From JACKJP01 sp050186955 (GTDB lineage: Bacteria > Pseudomonadota > Alphaproteobacteria > Rhizobiales > Tepidamorphaceae), in assembly GCA_050186955.1 (NCBI GenBank), contig JBFWXZ010000047.1:1-18747 (forward strand): DNA of 18,747 bases. The letters run 5' to 3'. How positions within the stretch are numbered: the stretch's first letter is position 1; every line of letters begins with the position of its first letter. This document shows positions 14,417-18,747 of this stretch, one piece after another. The notes beneath the pieces are model-generated. The model was not told where the DNA came from. It did not search any database and saw only the letters and a program-made list of their open reading frames with translations. Made by a program: the position numbers and the translations under genes.

Positions 14417-14443
14417 CGCTATCCTCCCCCCTCGCGGATAGCG
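14417..14443. repeat. 8-bp inverted repeat upstream of the zinc-ribbon gene
   Basis: CGCTATCC at 14417-14424 and GGATAGCG at 14436-14443 are perfect reverse complements with an 11-nt spacer, ending 22 bp before the start at 14466. It could be an operator for that gene, an mRNA hairpin, or another part of the attachment region. No T-run follows. Confidence 0.5.
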
Positions 14444-14465
14444 GTGCCGTGGGAGAGGTGCTGCG

Positions 14466-14789
14466 TTGGACGATGAACTGCTGCCGGCGACGGTCGGCCA
14501 TATGCGCGCGATCAACTCGACCTGCCTTTATGTCCGCTGCCGCGCCTGCGGCCACGACATGCTCATCGACATCTACGGCCACAAGGACGACGAGCCCCTC
14601 TGCGACTGGGCCCGCCGCTTCGTCTGCCGCCCCTGCGGCAGCCGCGACATCGCCTGGACGCCGAGCATGCACAAGGTCGGCGCGACGCCGACCGACAGGG
14701 CATTGGGACGCATGTATATCGGCCATGAATGGACAGCGCCAAGGGCAGCCGACGTCCCGAAGCCGAAGCATCGCCGGCGACGGCGCTAG
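14466..14789 (+). CDS. Small zinc-ribbon-like hypothetical protein
   Basis: A 107-residue protein with two CxxC knuckles, CRAC at 25-28 and CRPC at 54-57, spaced as in a four-Cys zinc ribbon, and a basic tail ending KHRRRRR. The ribbon plus basic tail suggests nucleic-acid binding, for example a small phage or rhizobial regulator, but I do not recognise a named family. The start is TTG at 14466, with GGGAGAGG 7 nt upstream. An ATG at 14502 is the alternative and has no clear site. It is convergent with the lysis cassette and shares the intervening terminator region. The inverted repeat just upstream may control it. Confidence 0.65.
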   Translation: MDDELLPATVGHMRAINSTCLYVRCRACGHDMLIDIYGHKDDEPLCDWARRFVCRPCGSRDIAWTPSMHKVGATPTDRALGRMYIGHEWTAPRAADVPKPKHRRRRR

Positions 14790-14793
14790 AGAC

Positions 14794-14834
14794 AAAAAAG
14801 GCGCCGCCCATCCGGTCGGGATGAAGCGGCGCCT
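14794..14834 (-). terminator. Intrinsic terminator of the leftward lysis/late operon
   Basis: On the minus strand a perfect 9-bp stem, AGGCGCCGC with GCGGCGCCT, is followed directly by TTTTTT (A6 at 14794-14799 on the plus strand). It lies 25 bp beyond the stop of the coiled-coil gene. This is a textbook rho-independent terminator. It begins 5 bp after the stop of the convergent zinc-ribbon gene. Confidence 0.88.
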
Positions 14835-14859
14835 CGAGGTCAGGGAGGAGAAGGTCGTC

Positions 14860-15177
14860 CTACGGAGCCGGCCGGACCTTCACGGCATCGGTCAGTTCCT
14901 TCAGTGCGGCGGTCGTGTTGCGGAGCTCGATCTCAACCTTGACCATGCGATCGCGAAGGTCGAAGCGCTCGCCCTCGAGGATGCTCACGCGCTTCTCGAG
15001 CTGCGCGTTGAAGCGCGCGTTGGCCTCGATGTCCTTCTGCTTCGCCGTCAGGTCGGAATTGAACGTCGAATAGGCGCCCATCGCCATCAGCAGGATCAGC
15101 AGGATCTGTATCCAGTTGCCGAGCGAGATCGAGCGCGGGAACTCGACGCGCGGGTGGCGCTTCTCCTCGTCCGCCAT
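14860..15177 (-). CDS. Membrane-anchored coiled-coil protein, phage lysis-region
   Basis: A 105-residue protein. A charged N terminus, rich in Lys and Arg, precedes one membrane helix (about 20-38, NWIQILLILLMAMGAYSTF) and a long charged helix (about 45-98) with heptad-like spacing. The predicted topology is N-in with the coiled coil in the periplasm. It lies 3 bp after the o-spanin-like gene, with GGGAG inside the end of that gene. It is the last gene before the terminator. Its position and form suit a lysis accessory such as a holin, an antiholin or a second spanin-like component. It matches no family I can name with confidence. A single-TM protein of this size could also be a phage superinfection or assembly factor. 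Confidence 0.7.
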   Translation of the reverse strand: MADEEKRHPRVEFPRSISLGNWIQILLILLMAMGAYSTFNSDLTAKQKDIEANARFNAQLEKRVSILEGERFDLRDRMVKVEIELRNTTAALKELTDAVKVRPAP

Positions 15178-15180
15178 CGC

Positions 15181-15399
15181 TCAATGGCTCCCGCAGCGAT
15201 AGGTCTCGACCCGCTGCCGGTGGCGGGCGATGGCGACGGCCGTGTCGCGGTCGTGGCGCACCAGCCAGGTCGCCGTCGCCGGCTTCGGATCGATCCGCAC
15301 CAGCACGTCGCAGGGGTCAGTCAGCTTCGCGGTCGTCTGGCAGGCAGCCGCCGAGAAGGCCACAAAGAGCAGAATCGTCAGCGCCGAGAACCTTTTCAT
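15181..15399 (-). CDS. Rz1-like o-spanin lipoprotein
   Basis: A 72-residue predicted outer-membrane lipoprotein. The signal is MKRFSALTILLFVAFSAAAC, with lipobox Cys at residue 20. The mature part of 53 residues contains DPC and PKPATA, then ends with a second Cys (TYRCGSH). Its first 83 bp overlap the end of the upstream i-spanin-like gene in a different frame, which is the classical Rz/Rz1 layout. The start has GGGAAAGAG close upstream. With the i-spanin it would bridge and fuse the inner and outer membranes at the last step of lysis. Confidence 0.75.
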   Translation of the reverse strand: MKRFSALTILLFVAFSAAACQTTAKLTDPCDVLVRIDPKPATATWLVRHDRDTAVAIARHRQRVETYRCGSH

Positions 15400-15592
15400 C
15401 GATCTCTTTCCCGTCTTTCAGGATCCTTACGCGGTCGGACTGGAGGGCGGCGAGCACCGCCGCGCGGCCATCATGCCGGCCTTTGAGATAGGCGCCGCCG
15501 AGCGTGAGGCCGGCGGCCAGCAGGAGCGCCAGCGCGCGGCCGGCCGGGCTGCGGAGGAACTTCCAGGCGGCGAGGAGCGCGGCCGCGGTCAC
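15317..15592 (-). CDS. Rz-like i-spanin (small single-TM protein)
   Basis: A 91-residue protein beginning at GTG 15592. The start overlaps the TGA of the GH24 gene in a GTGA junction. One N-terminal membrane helix spans about residues 17-35 (AGRALALLLAAGLTLGGAYL), followed by a charged periplasmic segment (KGRHDGRAAVLAALQSDRVRILKDGKEIDEKV) that could be helical, and two Cys in CGLLGGC. It is shorter than lambda Rz. Its assignment rests on the single TM, its place after the endolysin and the nested lipoprotein gene in its 3' end. No other frame in this stretch explains the gap between endolysin and lipoprotein. Confidence 0.68.
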   Translation of the reverse strand: MTAAALLAAWKFLRSPAGRALALLLAAGLTLGGAYLKGRHDGRAAVLAALQSDRVRILKDGKEIDEKVLGADDSALCGLLGGCLPDDREAD

Positions 15593-16443
15593 GCCAGCCC
15601 CTCGCGGATCTCGCGCACCGCGCCGACGATCTGGCGCTTGTAGATCACCACCACCCCGCCGATGACGATGGCGATGACCAGCGCCGCCCCCGACACCGCG
15701 ACGATGACGCGCCAGTCGGCATCCGCGAGCCACAGGCCGATACCGCCGATGCCGCCGCCACCGCCGATCCAGTTGGCGATCCGCTTCCAGAAGGAGGACT
15801 TCTCGCGGACCTTCTCCTCGACCGTCTCGGGCACGACCGGCTTCTCCTCCTCGACGATCACCTTGTCGGAATCGGGGATGCGGCCGGCCAGCGCCTCGCG
15901 CAGGATGCCGGCGACCTCGACGCGCCTGGCGCTCGACCAGACGGGCGTCGCCTTCGCGGTTAGCCGCGTGTATTCGGTCATCGTCGAGCCGTGGCTCCAC
16001 TTGCCGCGGAACAGCAGGTCGGCTTCCTTCGCGCGCCGCGCCACCAGCCCCCTGCTGACCCTGCCGCCATCCTTGTTGTAGAGCTTGAAGGCGCGCTCGG
16101 CCCTGGCCATATCGCCGGCGCGGAAGTGGCGCACCCAGCTCGCCGTGGCGATCTTCCCGGTGTTCCAGTGGAAGGACACCGCGGCGGCGAACTGCTCGCG
16201 GGTCAGCGGGCAGCCGGCGAAGGCCCGGCGCACCCCCTCGGCATAGTTGTCGAGCGCCCAGACATAGACGCGCAGGCAGTGCGCGAGGCTCTGCGGCTTG
16301 CCGATATAGCGCTCGACGTCGTGGCCGGTCGCCGACGTCAGCCCGACCGACCAGGTCCACTTGCCGCCGCTGTCGCGATAGGCCTGCCGCACCACCGCCT
16401 CGTGCGAGGCGACTTCCATCGCCGTGTCGAAATCTATCCGCAT
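15589..16443 (-). CDS. GH24 muramidase (phage endolysin) with C-terminal membrane segment
   Basis: A 284-residue glycoside hydrolase family 24 (T4-type) lysozyme, which cuts the MurNAc-GlcNAc bond of peptidoglycan. Catalytic Glu15, Asp24 and Thr30 are spaced 9 and 6 apart, as in T4 lysozyme (E11, D20, T26), within HEAVVRQAYRDSGGKWT. The catalytic domain covers about residues 1-165. A linker rich in Glu, Lys and Pro (about 195-215) leads to a Gly-rich hydrophobic stretch (222-240) and a strong membrane helix (about 245-268, WRVIVAVSGAALVIAIVIGGVVVIY), ending in a basic tail. There is no N-terminal signal. The start has AGGAG 8 nt upstream. The membrane end could target the enzyme or supply a holin-like function. 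The stop overlaps the next gene. Confidence 0.88.
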   Translation of the reverse strand: MRIDFDTAMEVASHEAVVRQAYRDSGGKWTWSVGLTSATGHDVERYIGKPQSLAHCLRVYVWALDNYAEGVRRAFAGCPLTREQFAAAVSFHWNTGKIATASWVRHFRAGDMARAERAFKLYNKDGGRVSRGLVARRAKEADLLFRGKWSHGSTMTEYTRLTAKATPVWSSARRVEVAGILREALAGRIPDSDKVIVEEEKPVVPETVEEKVREKSSFWKRIANWIGGGGGIGGIGLWLADADWRVIVAVSGAALVIAIVIGGVVVIYKRQIVGAVREIREGLA

Positions 16444-16466
16444 CAGCTTCGCTCCTGTTCGGGTCG

Positions 16467-17003
16467 TCAGAACGGCCGCACCACGCGCTGCATGCGCGAG
16501 GCCGGCCTTGTGATCTCGCAGACGCGCCGCGCCCCGCGCGGCCCGCAGGAATTGCCGGTGACGGCGCGATAGGCCGTGCGGGCGGGGTTCGCCCAGCCGG
16601 CGAAGATCTCGACATGGCCGCCGCGCCGGCCGCGCGATCGCCAGACGACGTCGCCGGGCCGCGCCGCGGCGCGCGGCACGCGCTTCCATCTGAGCGCCGA
16701 GGAGGAATGGCGCGAGCCGGTCGGGCGGTATCCGGCGCGCGCCACCCAGCGGTTGACCGCGTCCATGCACCAGAGGAACCGCTGCCCCGTCGGGTTGCGG
16801 CCGATGTCGGCGCGCGCCAGGGCGACGATGCGCGCCCCGCCGCCGGTCGCCGCGGCCGCGACGCGGGAAAGCGCGCCGGCCTCGTGGGAACGCGTCTCAT
16901 AGGCCCGGGTCTCGGCGCGCGCCAGCGTGACGCCGAACAGGATGGTGAGCGCCAGCAGCAGCGCGAAAGGCGCCGCCGCCCGCGCCAGAAGCGCAGCGTT
17001 CAT
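16467..17003 (-). CDS. Exported CHAP/NlpC-like peptidoglycan hydrolase
   Basis: A 178-residue protein with a signal peptide (hydrophobic PFALLLALTILFGVTLARA, cleavage near residue 30). The mature part has the layout of the CHAP-like cysteine peptidase/amidase class often next to rhizobial phage genes: IGRNPTGQRFLWCMDAVNRWV with candidate nucleophile Cys79, PGDVVWRSRGRRGGHVEIFAGW with His130, and two further Cys (153, 162) that could form a disulfide. This would cut peptide cross-links, complementing the GH24 glycan cut. It is 23 bp upstream of the GH24 gene and in the same operon. Arginine content is high. The family match is from motifs, so NlpC/P60 versus CHAP is not settled. Confidence 0.78.
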   Translation of the reverse strand: MNAALLARAAAPFALLLALTILFGVTLARAETRAYETRSHEAGALSRVAAAATGGGARIVALARADIGRNPTGQRFLWCMDAVNRWVARAGYRPTGSRHSSSALRWKRVPRAAARPGDVVWRSRGRRGGHVEIFAGWANPARTAYRAVTGNSCGPRGARRVCEITRPASRMQRVVRPF

Positions 17004-17047
17004 GGATGATCTCGCTTTGAAGAATAAAGTCTGCTTAGACTGCGCGG

Positions 17048-17824
17048 ATGAAGATCGCCGTCACAGGAACGACCGGGTTTATTGGCTCAACGCTTGCCGA
17101 GCATTTGCGCGCGCTCGGGCATGAAGTCGTGCCTATTGCGCGCGGGGATGTTTCGCCGGGTTCATTCAAGGGATGTCGGGCAACGATCCATTGCGCGGCG
17201 ATTGCCCACTCCAAGGCCACCCCTGCCGAGTATGAAGCGGCGAACCATGGTCTTGCCGTCGATACCGCCAGAGCCAGCAGGGAAGCCGGCGCAGCGCGTT
17301 TTGTGTTCGTCTCCACCATCGGCGTCATCGCGGACAACAAGCCGCCCCTGACGCCTGATATGGCCTACGCGCCGAACGGCGAATACGCAGCGGCGAAGAT
17401 GCGCGCCGAGATCGACATTCTGAAAATGCCCGATGCCGTTGCAGTGCGCCCGCCCTTGGTTGTCGGTGCGAATGCCCCCGGCTCGCTGGCCCTGCTGCGC
17501 AAGCTCTGTGATACCGGCCTGCCGCTGCCTTTCGCATCCGTTCGAAACAGGCGAAGCGTGATCGACGTGAACAACCTCGCGGCCCTGCTGGCGCGGCTAG
17601 CGACCGGTGAGGACAAACGGACCGGCATCATTCATGCGGTCGACCCGGAACCGCTTTCATTGCCTCAGATCATCCGGGCGATGCGACCCAAGGCGCGTTT
17701 GATCCCCTTCCCGCCTTCGCTGCTGACCTTGCCGCTCAAGCTCGCCGGCAAAGGCAAGATGGCCGATCAGCTATTCGGCAATCTCGTAGTCGAAGATCAG
17801 TCGCCCTCCACGACCAGCGTATAG
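17048..17824 (+). CDS. NAD-dependent epimerase/dehydratase (probably C-terminally truncated)
   Basis: A 258-residue extended-SDR protein. Seen: the Rossmann motif TGTTGFIG at 6-13, HCAAIAHS at 48-55, FVSTIGV at 87-93 and the catalytic YAAAK at 113-117. Active residues are intact. Relatives that act on nucleotide sugars are about 300-320 residues and continue after a L-V-D-D-S region into a LGW motif. Here the protein ends NLVVEDQSPSTTSV just there, inside the end of the convergent tail-spike gene (28-bp overlap). This suggests the 3' end was lost in a recombination. It is on the opposite strand to the late phage genes and may be a cargo (moron) gene modifying the host surface polysaccharide. 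The start at 17048 has only a weak ribosome site. Confidence 0.82.
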   Translation: MKIAVTGTTGFIGSTLAEHLRALGHEVVPIARGDVSPGSFKGCRATIHCAAIAHSKATPAEYEAANHGLAVDTARASREAGAARFVFVSTIGVIADNKPPLTPDMAYAPNGEYAAAKMRAEIDILKMPDAVAVRPPLVVGANAPGSLALLRKLCDTGLPLPFASVRNRRSVIDVNNLAALLARLATGEDKRTGIIHAVDPEPLSLPQIIRAMRPKARLIPFPPSLLTLPLKLAGKGKMADQLFGNLVVEDQSPSTTSV

Positions 17825-18747
17825 TCAATCGTCTGGTCGCTTCCGTCAGGATTTAGGAAGCGGATGCCGATAGACGTTTCAGCCGCATTGGCGACATGCC
17901 CGGTCCAGAAAGCCATGTTGGCAAAATCGACCGATGCGCCGCGAAGCGTGACGTTCACCAGCCGCCCGGAAGTCTGAAGCGCTCGCGGCAGCGTGATCGT
18001 TGAATCGGCGGTTGTGCCCGCAGTGATCGAGGCGGTTGTTCCTTCCACGACAACCTTGCGGGAGCGCCCGTAGCGAAGCGAGCCCGAAGCAGCCTCTACG
18101 CGCGAACGGGTGCCGGTGTTGGAAATCTCGTTTGGCCCGACATAGGCGGGCTGGCCGGTCAAGCCAACGAGGAACACGCCACGGCAATTCTGACCCTGGC
18201 AGTCGATGATGTTCCCCTCGATGAACCCGCCGTGGGCCGAGCCGTTCGTTCCGGACGTGCGGGACGCGATGGCCGATGCAGTGCCATAGGCATAGATGCT
18301 GTTGTTGCGAACTATGGTGCCGTCTGCGTTCTGCATCCGCACCACGTCGCCTGCGGCGAACTGCCCACGGATCGACCCGTTGATGACCTTGTTCCCCTTT
18401 GGATAGGGACCACCGGATGCGCCCTCGACATTGACCGCATAGTAGGTCGTGGAACTGCCGAGCACGTCCACAACGACCGTGTTGTAATGCGCATTCTGGA
18501 TGATGCCCACGACACCGCCCGTCCCCGTCGAACCGGTAAGGTTCCGGGCGCGGACCCGAACGAAATTCTCGCGGCAATCGCTTTGCCCGCTGGTCGCAAA
18601 GATGTTGACCACGAAATTGTCGCAGCCATCGCAATCCACGTCGAAAGTGCAGTTGCGAGTGCCGGCAGAAAGATAGACGAGATGGCGCTTGATGTTCTCA
18701 CCCTTGACCGTGAAGTTGAAACCCACGGCGGGCGACATCTGAAGGCC
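17797..18747 (-). CDS. Tail spike / beta-helix-type phage protein (partial, C-terminal)
   Basis: The frame is open from the right edge to a stop at 17797, giving 317 residues of the C-terminal part. The ATG at 18738 is probably internal, as the frame continues upstream and no ribosome site is visible. The chain is poor in Lys and rich in Asn, Gly, Thr and Val, with short repeated beta-coil units such as VRMQNADGTIVRNNSIYAYG, EGNIIDCQGQNCRGVF and NVEGASGGPYPKGNKVINGS. These fit a right-handed beta-helix (pectate-lyase-like) depolymerase or spike. The last 90 residues change to a beta-sandwich-like tail ending TIDYTLVVEGD, possibly the trimerisation or receptor part. It is in the same orientation as the lysis genes, with the epimerase gene between them. 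Confidence 0.7.
   Translation of the reverse strand, partial: GLQMSPAVGFNFTVKGENIKRHLVYLSAGTRNCTFDVDCDGCDNFVVNIFATSGQSDCRENFVRVRARNLTGSTGTGGVVGIIQNAHYNTVVVDVLGSSTTYYAVNVEGASGGPYPKGNKVINGSIRGQFAAGDVVRMQNADGTIVRNNSIYAYGTASAIASRTSGTNGSAHGGFIEGNIIDCQGQNCRGVFLVGLTGQPAYVGPNEISNTGTRSRVEAASGSLRYGRSRKVVVEGTTASITAGTTADSTITLPRALQTSGRLVNVTLRGASVDFANMAFWTGHVANAAETSIGIRFLNPDGSDQTIDYTLVVEGD

Larger units (their letters stand above)
14330..18747. mobile_element. Prophage or prophage remnant, tRNA-Pro-adjacent end (partial)
   Basis: From the 3' end of tRNA-Pro to the right edge the genes are phage-like: zinc-ribbon small protein, membrane coiled-coil protein, overlapping spanin pair, GH24 endolysin, exported Cys/His hydrolase and tail spike. 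The late genes run leftward and stop at a strong terminator close to the tRNA, as expected at one end of an integrated phage. No integrase, terminase, portal, capsid or second att copy is within the window, so its completeness cannot be judged. Confidence 0.75.

Noticed and set aside
15317..16900. 527-codon minus-strand frame covering the lysis genes
   Set aside because: Only its last 91 codons (from GTG 15592) look like a real protein. The rest is an alternative frame of the GH24 and Cys/His hydrolase genes.
1..18747. CRISPR arrays, insertion sequences, rRNA
   Set aside because: No regularly spaced repeats, transposase motifs or rRNA segments were seen on reading through both strands.

Overview
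The window looks like part of an alphaproteobacterial chromosome, most likely Rhizobiales-like. It has high GC, a TakP-like TRAP solute receptor, a fused indolepyruvate:ferredoxin oxidoreductase and rhizobial-style tRNA genes. The lineage is inferred from protein style only. A run of 10 Ns at 9507-9516 shows that the sequence is a scaffold with one gap of unknown true size.

Left and middle (1-13233) form a catabolic island. A partial indolepyruvate ferredoxin oxidoreductase (1-1531, -) runs off the left edge, next to a D-2-hydroxyacid dehydrogenase (1761-2795, -). A short-chain dehydrogenase and a NIPSNAP protein (3002-4090, +) form a two-gene unit. This unit meets, tail to tail, a minus-strand operon read right to left: TRAP receptor dctP, a 573-residue IlvD-type dehydratase, a CitE/HpcH-type lyase, a fumarylacetoacetate-hydrolase-family enzyme and a second, 618-residue IlvD. 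The TRAP permeases dctQ and dctM (11030-13233, +) are divergent from dctP across a 387-bp control region with two palindromes. Together the genes suggest TRAP uptake of a hydroxy- or sugar acid, dehydration to a 2-keto-3-deoxy acid, possible oxidation by the SDR, and C-C cleavage by the FAH-family or CitE-type enzyme. The substrate cannot be read from sequence.

A boundary zone (13234-14465) holds a small secreted protein of unknown function, a palindrome, tRNA-Gln(TTG) on the minus strand and tRNA-Pro(CGG) on the plus strand. Just 3' of tRNA-Pro lie a tandem 12-bp repeat and an 8-bp inverted repeat, which fits a phage attachment region.

The right part (14466-18747) is one end of a prophage or prophage remnant. 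It has a small zinc-ribbon gene (+), then a leftward late module. Read right to left, this module is a beta-helix-like tail spike (partial at the right edge), an exported Cys/His peptidoglycan hydrolase, a GH24 muramidase with a C-terminal membrane helix, an overlapping i-spanin/o-spanin pair and a membrane-anchored coiled-coil protein. It ends in a strong intrinsic terminator. A probably truncated NAD-dependent epimerase (+) is inserted between the spike and lysis genes. No integrase, capsid or portal gene is in view.
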